Shown here: piece by piece, positions 20,542 through 48,093 of the stretch
Numbering within the stretch: the first letter of the stretch is position 1
Layout of the letters: each line of letters begins with the position of its first letter
Assembly: GCA_029339195.1 (NCBI GenBank)
Contig: JAPTJF010000024.1
Coordinates: 62,001 to 126,000 of the forward strand
Length of the DNA stretch: 64,000 nt
Direction: 5' to 3'
Source of the DNA: Micractinium sp. NFX-FRZ
Lineage: Eukaryota > Chlorophyta > Trebouxiophyceae > Chlorellales > Chlorellaceae
Notes under the pieces: model-generated
What the model was told of the DNA's origin: nothing
Seen by the model: only the letters and a program-made list of their open reading frames with translations
Database searches by the model: none
Made by a program: the position numbers and the translations under genes

Positions 20542-21085
20542 GGTTGCTGGGCTTGGTGCGACGGGGAGGCAGAGGAAGCAAGCGGCAGCGATGCTGGGAG
20601 TGCGGGAGAGTAGCATTCAAGTGTGGCCCAGCAACCACGGCTCAGCACTCGGAGCAGGTCACGCAACCCAAGACCTCCTCTCTCCCATTGGGCAATTCGT
20701 GATCACTGATGTATGCACGGTACACTGCAAGCTTGGCAGAGCGCAGGCCTCGGTCGGTGTGGGAGGGAGGGTAGGAGGGAGGGAGGGGCCACGGCAGGGA
20801 GCGCGCTTCCCACAGGGCAGGCTCCGTGCCTTGCTTTGCCCTGGCTAACCAAGTGCTGTACTAATGCTGTCCCTCGACAGCACTACCCGGGATGAACTCA
20901 GGTCTGACATGTGCAGTGGTTTACACGTGCGATGCAAGGGTCCCAGGCTTTGGGTTGTGAATAAGCAACAGGCAAAGACTGGTCCTGCCAGGTGGTTGGC
21001 AGCGCCTTTTGTGGAATCCCAGCTATAGTACAGTAAATATACGCCAACTGAAGCTGCAGCAGCGGGCCGGCTCCACTTCTGACGG
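20542..21085. other. Intergenic: VDAC promoter and 3' end of the next gene
   Basis: A minus-strand TGTAA (TTACA at 20921-20925) lies about 160 bases past the next gene's stop and supports its short-reading-frame ending. The rest should hold the VDAC promoter; I see no distinct motif. Confidence 0.5.
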
Positions 21086-22197
21086 TCATTGGCCCCCCAT
21101 GCAGCTGCTGCCGTCGCCACGCCAACCGCCGCAGCCCCAACCGCCGAGTGCCGCCGCAGCAAAGCTGGGCGCTGGGCACCCTGCAACAGGGGCAGCACGG
21201 CGCACGCGGCCAGGGCACAGCCATGGGTTGAGAGAAAGGAGTCGGCACAGCGTGCACGTGGCGGCCAGCAACCAAACAGTGCACGCCAACCCATTGCAAG
21301 TACCTGCATGCTGTCTGCACATGCCCACACATCGGCGCACCACCACCGATGAGTTTCCCAACCCTGACTGCTGCACGCACGCCCAGACGCACCTGGCAGC
21401 AGCAGGCCGGCTGGCTCCAGAGGTGATGCCGCCTTGACCCCGCCCGCTGCATCGCTGCCGCCGCCGCTGCTGCTGCCTGTGCTTCCGCCACCGCTGCCGG
21501 CGCTGGCGGCGGTGCTGCTGCCCTCTTTATCTGCATTCATGGTGCGCCCAGTCTCCGAGGCAACATAGAACGCCATTTTGAACACGCCCCACACCCCGAC
21601 TGCCGCAATGAAGACCGCTCCAAGAGCTGCAGCACCGGGAAGGGCGTGGGGAGCAGGCCGCAGTCGGTACAAGCCAGGCAGGCATCCGTGGAGATCTCAG
21701 TCCCTAAAGTTCCAGCGGCTGCTTGGCGTGGGTGCGGATGCCTGTAGCACGCAAGCACAGATTGCAAAAGTGTTCATGCAGAACCACTTTGGTGCTTCTC
21801 CCGCGCACGCAAAGCATGCAAGAGGATGTCAACACTGGGCAACGAAGCACAGCACACTCACCGCCAGCACCCATCGCGCCCACCGTCGCAAACACATTGG
21901 GCGGCGGCGGCGGTGGCTCCTCAGGATTGAATCCTGCAGTTGAGTGCAAAGGGAAACGGCATATATATTGAAAGCCGCTGAGGTGCTGCAGCAGAATGCC
22001 GAGCGGCTGGTGCTGACCCCCGCCCCCCGCCCCCCGCCCGCCTGCGGCAGTGTCTGCCGCACGACCCGCTATAGTGACGCCTCCCCGGCGTGCTCACCGG
22101 GCTCGGGAGGTGGTGGTGCCTGGCTGGAGAGGCCCCGCTTGCCAGGGCGGGCCCCGGGGCGGCGAGACAGGCTTGTTACAAGCCGGCACCGCTGCAT
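21086..22197 (-). CDS. Probable mitochondrial single-pass membrane protein, unknown
   Basis: Exons: 22098-22197, 21862-21933, 21393-21626, and probably 21086-21180. The N-terminus MQRCRLVTSLSRRPGARPGK RGLSSQA is basic, serine-rich and without acids, a typical mitochondrial presequence. Then a proline-rich block (FNPEEPPPPPPNVF), a hydrophobic segment GALGAVFIAAVGVWGVFKMAF, and a G/S-rich tail. The first three exons join in phase. Exon 4 is less certain: the acceptor at 21181 gives a short ending at 21086, whereas a CCCAG acceptor about 15 bases further in opens a longer frame to 20845. I cannot assign a family. Confidence 0.6.
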
Positions 22198-22459
22198 GGC
22201 GGCTGATGCCGTTGATCGAAACGAATTGATATCGATAGCACGTGGGGCAGTGCGCTGGGTGCTTTGGGTTGCCAGGAGAGGGGGTGTGCCCCTCGCCACG
22301 CTGGCTGCATTTTCGTTTGTCTCCTGGCTTGTTGGGCGCAATTCACACTGTCAACGATTGTAGAACGCGGCTTCTTGCCCTCCAAATGCACGTTGCGCTC
22401 TAAACGGGAGGAGGACCAGCTCGCTGACCGCGGCAGAGGAGGTGTCGCGGAGGCTCGCT
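22198..22459. promoter_or_regulatory. Divergent promoter: mitochondrial protein and DNAI1
   Basis: Only 262 bases lie between the start codons. It contains an AT-richer patch near 22215-22245 (AATTGATATCGATAG). No TATA box is certain. Confidence 0.5.
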
Positions 22460-23661
22460 ATGCCGCTGCTACGCAAGGTGAGGTCCCACGGCGGCTCGAC
22501 ACCCAGTCAGCGGGGCTTGCGGGACGCTCAGCCTGGCCCAGCGTCCGCCCCAGTGCCCCTCTGCCTACCCCCGCTGCAGGCCTCGGAGGCCGGCAAGCCG
22601 CGCTCCCCTGCGCGGGCCAGCATGTCGGCAGGGCTGAGGGGTGCGTCCAAGGGCGGCGCCGACCCGCGCAAGTCGCCTAGCCCACTGCCGCCAGCGGCGG
22701 CACAGCCGACAGCAGCTGGGGGCGGCGCGGCCGCTGACGACTATGCAGTGGTGAGCGAAATGGGGCATCAAACCAAGTGGGGCCAGCACACGGACAACGG
22801 GCACGTCTGGGGCGAACAGAGGTTCTACGCATGCCCTCTTCACGCCGGCCTAGGAGGGTCTGGCTTGCTTGGGCCCGCCCTTGCATGCGCGCTAAGCACA
22901 ACCGTCGTCGCAACCACGTTGCTGCTGCCCCTGCCTCCCGCTCTCTTCTTGCACTGCAGCCGGTGCGCGAGGTGGTGCGTCCGGCAGCACAGCTGGTGCT
23001 CACGCCTGCAGAGCTAGAGGAGGAGATCGGGCGGGCGCTGACCGCGGGCAACCCGGCAGCACCCGCCAACCTGGTGCGCTACAGCTTCAAGGACCGCGGG
23101 TACCGGGCCGAGCCCATTATTGACCAGCAGCTGCAGCACTTTACGCTGAGCGGGTGCCTCATGCACCGAGATTCCGATGAAGCAGCGCGGGAGCGGCAGA
23201 GCCGCGAGACAGCTGCGCTGGCTGCACGCTCCCGCCGCCTCACAGCACAGTCGCGGCGCGTCACGCTGGCAGCGAGCGCAGCAGCGGCACGCCCGTCAGA
23301 AGCTGGCGGCGTGCGACGGCCGAGCGAGATGGGTGGCCCCCGTGGTGTGCGGCTCAGCGAGCTGGGCAGCGGCCCCTCTGCCACCGTGATGCACTGCGAG
23401 GCGTCGCTGCCGCCCGGCGAGGACGCCAGCGAGGGCAGCACCCGCCTGCGCAACCAGTTCAACTTTGCGGACCGCGCTGCGCAGACGGGGCACCAGGCGC
23501 CACGGGAGCGCAGCACCATGACGGAGCCACCGCCCACGGCCACCGCCTCTGGCTCCTGCTCCCGCTGGGAGATATTTGAGGCGTACTGCGCCGACCAGGA
23601 CCGGCAGCGGCAGACGGAGGAGCTGGCGCGGCAGAAGGCGCAGGTGGCGCGGCGCGGCAAC

Positions 23662-23693
<32 letters not shown>

Positions 23694-26689
23694 GCAGCAA
23701 GCGGGGGCAGGAGCCGTGGCGGCAGCAGACAGCGACCAGGTGGGCCGGGGGGCGGAGGCGCGAGGGGTTGAGCTGTCCCCCTGGGGTGCAGCACCCACAA
23801 AATCGTTCCGTGCTGGTGTCTGTGTTTTTGTTCCGCTGGTGCGCACCTATTCCCGCGGGCCTGCCACTTTCCAGCCTGCCTTGCCCCCCGCCTGACGCGT
23901 GCACCCTCCGCCGCGCTCCCCCTGCCCCCCTCCTCTCCGACAGGTCGGCGCCTCTGGCAGCCTCGTAGCGCTGCCAGGGTCGGCGGCCAAGCTGATGGAG
24001 CGCATGGTGTCTCAGAACCTGCTCAAGGAGGTCACCATGGACTTCAAGGTGCGGGGCGGAAGCACGGGGGGATGCAACCGAGTGTCTGCCAGTGCCTGCC
24101 TCGCGGCCAGGCAGCGCAGTGTGTTGAGCCAGTGTGCTGGGCTGGGCTATGCTGCCTGCACAAGCGAACGTGGCCACCTCAGCTTGCTGGCTTCAAGCCA
24201 TGACAGTGTGCGCCAACCCACCTCCTCTGCCTGCCTCTCTGTGACTGTACACTGCCTGCTGCTGTCCTCCCTGTTGCGCAGTACTGGGACGACCCCGCAG
24301 ACGCGGTGCGGCACGAGGAGGGCACGCTGCTGCCGCTGTGGCAGTTCACCTCGGCACGCGCCAAGGGGCGTGCCGTCACCGCGCTGGCCTGGAGCCCCCG
24401 CTACTTTGACATGTTTGCCGTGGGCTACGGCTCCTTTGACTTCCTGCACCCCACCACTGGCCTGGTGGCCTGCTACAGCCTCAAGAACCCGGGGCACCCG
24501 GAGTACAGCTTCTCCACAGCTGCCGGCGTCATGTGCCTGGACTTCCACCCCGACCACCCCAACCTGCTGGCAGTGGGCTGCTACGACGGCCGCGTCTGCA
24601 TCTTTGACGTGCGGGCAGGTGCGCGGGGCAGGGCACGGTGGGGTCTTGGCAGGTGACGCAAGGAGGTAGGAGCAGCCAGCGACGGTGCAAAGCTTCAGCG
24701 CAGGCCTAGGGCAGGGCAGAAGATGTTGAGAGCCATGGCCCGGCATCGAGCGCGCTGTAAGTTGAATGCCCTCCCCATCTGCTCTGCCCTTGCGCCCACG
24801 GCTCCCTGCAGAGGATGGCAAGCCGCTGTACGAGTCGACGCCACGCAGCGGCAAGCACAGCGACCCGGTGTGGCAGGTCTGCTGGCAGCGCACCGACAGC
24901 CACGAGCTGCAGCTGTGCACCATCTCCACGGATGGCCGCGTCACGCAGTGGAACGTCAGCAAGAACGAGCTGAGGTGGCAGGACCTGCTGGAGCTGCGCA
25001 GCCTGCGGGGGCGCGACGAGGCGCTGGAGGCGGCAGCAGCAGGCAATGCTGGCGAGCAGCAGCGCGCAGGCGGCGGCGGCAGCGGCGCGCGGGGGTCGGA
25101 GGAGGAGAGCGGGGATGCTGCCAAGGGCATTGCAGGTGGGTCTGAGTCCTGGCCTGGCTGGGAGAATGCTGGCCGCAATGCGTACTGTGCTGCTGTTTAG
25201 CGCGCCAAGCGCGGCATTCTTTGAGCTTGTTCCAGCACCTGCCTGCCTGCCTGCTGCACCCTTGTGTCAGCATGCACTGTTCCCCGCTGGTCAAAAAGCT
25301 TCCAGTAAGCAACTGGCCCTTCCCGCCGCCCCTGCCCTGCCTGCTGCAGGCGGCTGCTGCTTCGACTTCAACCGCGAGCAGGACTACCTGTTTGTGGTGG
25401 GTGCCGAGGATGGCTCCCTCTACAAGTGCTCCACTGCTTACGCCAGCGAGTACCTGCAGGTGCGGGTGGGACAGGCTGAGATGGATAGAGGGCAGAGAGG
25501 AAGGCAGGGCAGGGTGGTGCTGGGCGGGGCAGAGGTGAGCATGCATCAAGAGCTGCACTTGCGGATGCTGCAGGTGTTGTGTGGGGCTGGAGATAGCAGC
25601 CCTGTGTAGGTGGTGTGCTGTAAGATTTCCACTTACATATGCCTGTGATCTCTTGTGTGCCTGCCTGCCTGCCTGCAGGCGTACCGCCCCGGTCACCGCC
25701 TGCCCGTCTATGCGGTGCGCTGGAACAGCCTGCACGCCCGTACCTTCCTCTCTGCCGGCGCCGACTGGAAGGTCAAGCTGTGGGACTCGCTGCTGCCCAA
25801 GGTGCGCATGCGATCAGGGTGGGCTGGTGGAGAGGGGAGCGGGGACCGGGTTATGCAGCATACATCACATGCTTGCCTCTTCTGAGCCCTGCGCCCTGTG
25901 CTGGGCCGAGGAGCACGCATATGGTGCATTCGCTGCCACGCCGGCCCTCTGCCACACTGGCCAATCCTGCTCACTGCCCACCACTCCTCTGCCCACTTCT
26001 GAATGCCTGCAGCCGGTGCTGAGCTTCGACCTGGGCGCCCCCGTGGGTGACCTGGCATGGGCGCCCTTCAGCAGCACTGTGCTGGCAGCGGTCACCGATG
26101 CCGGCAAGGTGCACGTCTTTGATCTGGCCCAGAACCGTGGGGCCCCCGCCTGCACGCAGCGCGTGGTGCGCAAGACGCGCCTCACGCGCCTGGCCTTCAA
26201 CAGCAAGCACCCCGTGATGCTGGTGGGCGACGAGACGGGCTGCGTGCACTGCCTCAAGCTGTCGCCCAACCTGCGCCGCAGCTTCAACCAGGGTGAGGCG
26301 CTGTGCTGCGCACTGCAAGTGTTAGGCGGGGTCTGCTGCTCTTTGTTGTGCCAGCGTGCTGGTGCGGCAGTTTTGATGTTTCTGGTGTGTCGACACACCA
26401 GAAATGTCGTGGATGTCAGGATGAGCGCTGCCTGATTGACGTCCCCCTCGCTTGCTGGACATCCTAATCAACTGGACATCCTGATGAACTGAGCTGCCTC
26501 TTTCCCCTCGTTTCCCGCTCACCCCTTTCCGCCACAGGTGCGGTGGATGCTGCCGACAGCCGGCTGCAGCGCAGCGACTCGCAGCGCAGCGCGGTGCGGT
26601 CGGCCGAGGCGGCGCGGCTGGAGGCTGTGCTGGAGCTGGCTGGCAAGTGCAATGCGGCGATGCGGGAGGAGGACTGGGACCTGATGTGA
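22460..26689 (+). CDS. DNAI1: Axonemal outer-arm dynein intermediate chain 1 (DNAI1/IC1, ODA9 type)
   Basis: WD-repeat intermediate chain that anchors outer dynein arms to the axoneme. Exons: 22460-22477, 22580-22750, 22960-23739, 23944-24048, 24282-24618, 24812-25135, 25350-25459, 25679-25801, 26013-26292, 26538-26689. Total 2400 bases, 799 residues, longer than the usual ~690 owing to A/Q-rich insertions. Family-specific text includes VVRPAAQLVLTPAELEEEIG, NLVRYSFKDRGY and DSDEAARE, then the WD region: FDMFAVGYGSFDFLHPTTGL, GVMCLDFHPDHPNLLAVGCY DGRVCIFDVR, CTISTDGRVTQWNVSKNEL, and FLSAGADWKVKLWDS. The ATG gives MPLLRK followed by a basic S/P/K-rich leader. The coding frame is intact, with no sign of decay, which matters if this alga is thought to lack flagella. 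Confidence 0.92.
23662..23700 (+). repeat. CAG run encoding polyglutamine in DNAI1
   Basis: About 12 glutamine codons with two CAA interruptions, between the N-terminal domain and the WD repeats. Confidence 0.9.
26379..26404. repeat. Perfect 26-base palindrome in DNAI1 intron 9
   Basis: Half-site TTTCTGGTGTGTC followed immediately by its complement with no spacer; the centre is TCGA. Near it (26455-26490) the phrase GGACATCCT is repeated. It is unlike any junction copy. Confidence 0.9.
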
Positions 26690-27510
26690 AGAGGAGGTAG
26701 CTGGCAGCACCGGCTGCAGCTGCTGTCTGTCACCGGCTGGCAGGCTTGGTCACAGCCGCAGGTGGCAGCACCGCGGCCCTGTAGTGCAGCCTTCAAGCAG
26801 GCCCGACAGGTACTGGCAATAGGGTAGGGCAAGACTGGGCCCTGCTCACTAGTCGCACCACCCGACACCGACTTTACCGTGCAACCCCACTTTTAGATGT
26901 CTTGACGTGACTTGCAACCAAACATTCTATCACAGCACTCCTGGTTTTGCCATGGGCATCAGCCGGACAAGCAATCTTTCCAACAACGCTGCCATTTGTT
27001 TTGCTCCCTTGTCAAGAAGCTGGTTTCCTTTGCAAGCGGGTCGACGATTCCACAGCACACAACTGTGCCTCTAGCAACTCCCCCAGTCGCAAGGGCAGCA
27101 GACGGGAGACAGACGGGTCCTGTTTCCGCAAGTACAGCCTGGCACAGCAGCCACCCTTTGCACAGCACCAAAGCCAGCACGCAGCAATGCTCTTGGCGGG
27201 GCGAGCCTGTCGCTGCCGCTGCTTCCAGTGGCGCACCATGCGGTCAGACACCGCCTGCTAAGCGCGGTGCCCCTGCAGCTGTGCATGCATGCAAGTTCGA
27301 AGCGCGAAACCAGGCAGTATCTTTTTGATAGCTAGCAATTGCACCTCGAGTGATGCTGCATGATGTCATCAACGAACTTACTTACAAAATGGGTAGAAAC
27401 ATCAAAGAGAAGCACAGGTGCCAGAGCGCACTAGCAACCAAGGAGACACAGCCAGAAGGGCAACAGCGACACGCAGCCTGAGCTTTGGAGCATCCGTACA
27501 GATGATAGGC
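26690..27510. other. Convergent 3' region between DNAI1 and CHD1
   Basis: A minus-strand TGTAA (27382-27386) lies about 125 bases past the CHD1 stop. No + strand TGTAA was seen for DNAI1. No other gene is supported. Confidence 0.55.
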
Positions 27511-44152
<16,642 letters not shown>

Positions 44153-45089
44153 ACTGGCTATGCCCTTTGGTCGACTTGGGAGAGGTGATCGACCCGCACT
44201 GGGCGTCTAGACCTCTTCCCTGCGGCTCACACCAGCTCCGGCGGGCTGCCGAGGGCTGCCGAAGCGCCTGTCGGCACGCAGGCCACACGCTGGGTGGGGC
44301 TCCTGGGCGTGCGAGTCGAGACCCCAAGAGCAGCAAACTCGTCAACAGGAAGCCAGCGTGCGCCCGCGACTCCCCCTCGAGCTCGCCCCGGGCGGGCCTC
44401 ATCCACGGCTGGCCAGCCTGTGGGGCTGGGGTGGGCAGCCTGGGCTGCGCGCCACTCCTGAGCAGCTGTTGCTTTCTGAGGCCCTTGGCCTGCCTTTCCC
44501 CTCACTCTCCCTTGTATTCCCCCTTCTGTTCCCTTGTTTGACCTGTTGTCCAAGACCACCGCTGAGTGTTCAAGCGCCCAGGCCAGGCCCAGCGCTTACA
44601 ACAGCCGCGCGCAGCTTCACGAGCTGCGAGTGCGCAAAAGCCACTCAACCCTGCCCACCCAACTCAAGCGCTGCCAATCCCGTCAGTTCATGCCTTTACA
44701 ACAGTCGTGGTGCTGCTACAACATGCCGTGACATGCGTGTTGAGTGTGCGTCAAGCCGTGCCGCAGGCGCAGCGGGCGCGCTGGCGCGCCGGCCGGCCGG
44801 GCAAGCGGTGCGTCGGGAACAGCTGGGTAGGTGGGGGAGAAGAGGGAGTGCGAGGGCAAGGGAGGAGAAGGGTTTGCAAAAGGAGGGGTCCCAGTTCTGG
44901 AGGAGGGGCACAGGGCACGAGCACAAGCGGAAGGCGAGCAAGCGCCCGCCCGGCGGTGGAGGAGGATGGGAGCGGCGGCCAATGCAGCCGTGCTGCACAC
45001 CCGCTGGCTGGCTGCCCGCCAGCCGCTGCGGGCGCGCCGGCCGCGATCGACACACCACATCAAGTCCGCTCCCTGCGCGGCAGATGCAT
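44153..45089. other. Region between CHD1 start and cytochrome c 3' end
   Basis: Should hold the CHD1 promoter and the cytochrome c 3' UTR. Minus-strand TGTAA candidates are at 44696-44700 and 44596-44600, about 390 and 490 bases past the distal cytochrome c stop. No other gene is supported. Confidence 0.5.
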
Positions 45090-45178
45090 CTATTTGCCGG
45101 CGGTGGCATCCTTCAAGTAGGCAATCAGGTCGGCCCGCTCGTCCGGCTTCTTCAGCCCGGCAAACACCATCTTGGTGC
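45090..45178 (-). other. CYC: Second (distal) cytochrome c terminal exon
   Basis: Starts with AG/GCACCAAG exactly like the proximal exon and is also 89 bases long. It encodes [28 protein letters not shown] and TAG. The proximal exon encodes [28 protein letters not shown] and TGA. I count 12 base differences but only five residue changes (E/D, W/Y, M/L, E/D, A/G), mostly conservative. Either exon restores the frame after the 23-base microexon. TGTAA signals lie only beyond the distal copy. Confidence 0.85.
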
Positions 45179-48093
45179 CTGCATTTGAGGATGAGGAACA
45201 GAGGGGAGGAGGGGAGCGGGGGTTCAAGTCAAGGGGGGAGGCATGCTCAGGCGGAGGACGGTGGGTAATAGCCTGGGAGTGCCATCGCGCCGGGAGGTGC
45301 ACGCTGGGCAGAGAGTGGGAAGGCAGGAAAGTGTGAGTAACAGCCAGGAAGTGGCGCCTGTCGGGGGCTGGGCGCTGGGCAGAGGGTGGCATGGCCAGCG
45401 CTGCTGCCGAGTCGAGCTGAGCTTTGCCGAGGTGCTGCGCCGCAGGGCGGCTCATTTTGGTTGTGGGAGAGGGTGGGGCAGCGGCGGTTGCGTGGTGCAT
45501 GGCGTCACATGCACATGCAGGCAAGCACGTGGGCAGGCGGGCATGGACAGGTTGAAGTGGGCCGGCGAGCGGTGGGCGGGCGAGCACGGGCGGGGCGGGC
45601 GGGCAGGCGGTACAACACGCACAGTGGGCATTGTGTGGTCGGTGCGGCGGCGGGCACTAGGTGCGCCTTCACTTGGCGGCGGTGGCCTCCTTCATCCAGG
45701 CAATCAGGTCGGCGCGCTCCTCGGGCTTCTTCAGGCCGGCAAACACCATCTTGGTGCCTGCGGGTTTGGGGGACAGAGAGAGAGGGAGTGCCGAGAGGGC
45801 ATGGAGGGCAGGACGGTGGGCTGGTGAGGCAGGGCAGGCGGGGCCGGCTAGGGCAGGGATGCATGTGCAGGAGAGGAGCGGTTGGGGCTGTGTGGTGGAG
45901 GGAAGTGGCTGGGGGAAGTGGCGGAGGGAAGCGGATGGGGTTGGGTGGCGGGGGGTAAGTGGTTGGGGTTGTGTGGCGGATGGGAGCGCCTGCGTCTGTG
46001 CGGCAAGGTGATGGGGCTGTTTGGTGAGGAAAGCAGCTAAGGAGGTGGACATTGAGGCAGGCCCGTCGCAGCAACGTCCACAGATGCCCCTGCCCTTTGC
46101 TGCCAGCTGCAAGGGTTCCCACGGCAGCGCGGGTACTAGTGCGGGTACTAGCATAACTTCACGAGTTGAAAAGCACCCTCAACACCCTCGCTAAGACACC
46201 CCGCAACGCCCAGGGTCTCATAAAGTGGCACCATCTCTGCCTCACCCAGAAAGGGTCACAAGGGCCCTGAGACTACCAACGACCACGCAACGGAACCTCA
46301 ACACACTCAAAAGGAGCTGGCTGCCGCACCAACAGCGGCGGCGGCGGCGGCCGGCGGCGCTGCCCAAGTGTCCCTCCAAGAAATTTCTGGCTCCGCTGGG
46401 CGCGTCCTCAAAACGATTTCGCACGGACAAGCTAAGAGTTCCAAACACATTGGCGGGAAACTTCGCCGGGCGGTCCGCGGGATGATGAAGTGGACTTCGC
46501 GTGAACAATATGCACCGATTGTGCCCATCCCAAACCCGGCATCCACTTTGCAAATACCAGCAATTGAAATGAAGCCGATCGCACACTGCAGGCCACCCTG
46601 CCCACCCACCGGGAATGTATTTCTTAGGATTACTGAGCTCCAGGCAGGAGGCCGAGGTGCAGGGCGAGGGAGCGGGAGGAAGTGGGTCAGCGGCATGTTG
46701 TGTTCAAGCCAATTGCATGGCAAGACAGGCGCAGGTGTGCGCACCGTGCCTGCCCCGTCGCGGCATGCCTGCCCCGCCGCGATTTCACCCCCACTGCCTG
46801 CCCTTACCAATGCAAGCCCTCCCTCTTACAGCAGGTACTCGTACAGGGTCTCCTCGCTCCACATCACCGCCTTGTTCTTGTTGGCCGCGCTGTAGCTGCA
46901 GAGCGGGTGAGTGGGGGCGAGCGCAGGGCGAGGGGTGGAACAAGGGAAGTCAGGCCAGCGCCGGCAGATGCTCCTACAAGGAGCTTTCGGTGTAAACCCA
47001 CTGCCCTGCACTTGTTTGACATGCTGCACTTGCAGAGCTGCTGACTTCTAGGTGAGGCGAAGGCCAAGGTATAGTAAGAGCAGGCGGTGAGGGACGCGGC
47101 AAGGCACACGCTGCAAGCAACAATGGCGGCGCGAGCAGCTCTGCTGGCTTCGCACCGCAGCCAGTTCCACGCACGCACAGGGGCGGCATACAACTCCCAC
47201 AAGCAGCAGCAAGCGCGGCAGGTGCAGCGGGCTTGCCATGCCGTGCGCACCTGAAGCCCTCGGCCTGGCCCGACTGCCGGCCAAACAGGCCGCCCAGGTT
47301 GGGGCCCTGCTTGTGGCCCTCGCCAGGGGTGGCAGTGTGGCACTGAGCGCACTTGGTCTTGAAGATCTGTGGGCAAAGGAGAGGCATGAGGGCAGACGAC
47401 GTGGAGGGCTTGGCGGCGGCCAGCAGGCAGGGTGCTCACGCAGCCAGCCGCGGCGCAGCGAGCTAGCAGGCGCCAGCGGCAGGGCGGCCGAGCTGCTCAG
47501 AGAGGCAGCAGCAGTGGTGCATGGCTCACCTTGGCACCTGCGCATTTGCAATAGATGGCAGGTGAGCGGCAAGCAGGGGGGAGCAGGGCGGAAAAGGGGG
47601 TGAGTAAGGAGGGGGGAGCGTAGGGTCGCGGTCAAGGCTGACGCCGCCGCCATGCCGCTGTCCAGAGCCACCGCCTGCCCGCTGCCCGCGCTCGCTTCAG
47701 GCTGCTTGCATGATGCATCAGAGCGCGAAACACAGCTTGCCGGCCCCAGGGGGAGTGCCCAACCACAAGGGTTGGAGGGCCAGGGCGCAGGGCAGGCGGC
47801 GCTGCACAGGCTGCCTGTTTCCGCCCTCTCTGGCATGCGCTCGAGCATCCCCGCGCAATGCAGCCGGGCCAGCGACAAGGCTGGAAGCAGGGTGCGAGAC
47901 AGCCCACTTGTGCGGCGGCCCGCCTGCCGGCAACCTCACCCTTTGCCGCGTCGCCAGCGGGCGCCTGCAGGTGCGCAGCAAGCAGCGGAGTGAGTAAGGC
48001 AGGCAGGCTGGCTCACGACCCTGCCTGGCGTCATCTCCAGACAGCTAGCACAGCTGCATAGGTGCCTGGAATTACCTCAGCGAAAGTGGCCAT
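45090..48093 (-). CDS. CYC: Mitochondrial cytochrome c with microexons and duplicated last exon
   Basis: Mobile electron carrier between complexes III and IV in the intermembrane space. Exons: 48076-48093, 47940-47964, 47530-47537 (8 bases), 47251-47366, 46830-46895, 46610-46632 (23 bases), then a terminal exon at 45669-45757 (proximal) or 45090-45178 (distal). Product: [37 protein letters not shown] (haem motif CxxCH), [53 protein letters not shown]. The methionine haem ligand is in the terminal exon (GTKMVF). Length with either end is about 114 residues, as in plants. The 8-base exon supplies GT GCC AAG and the 23-base exon supplies NPKKYIP; both are needed to keep phase and conserved residues. 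Confidence 0.9.

Noticed and set aside
45090..45178. Distal cytochrome c exon as part of a separate cytochrome c pseudogene
   Set aside because: No other cytochrome c exons lie nearby and it has a perfect acceptor, phase and stop, so an alternative terminal exon fits better.
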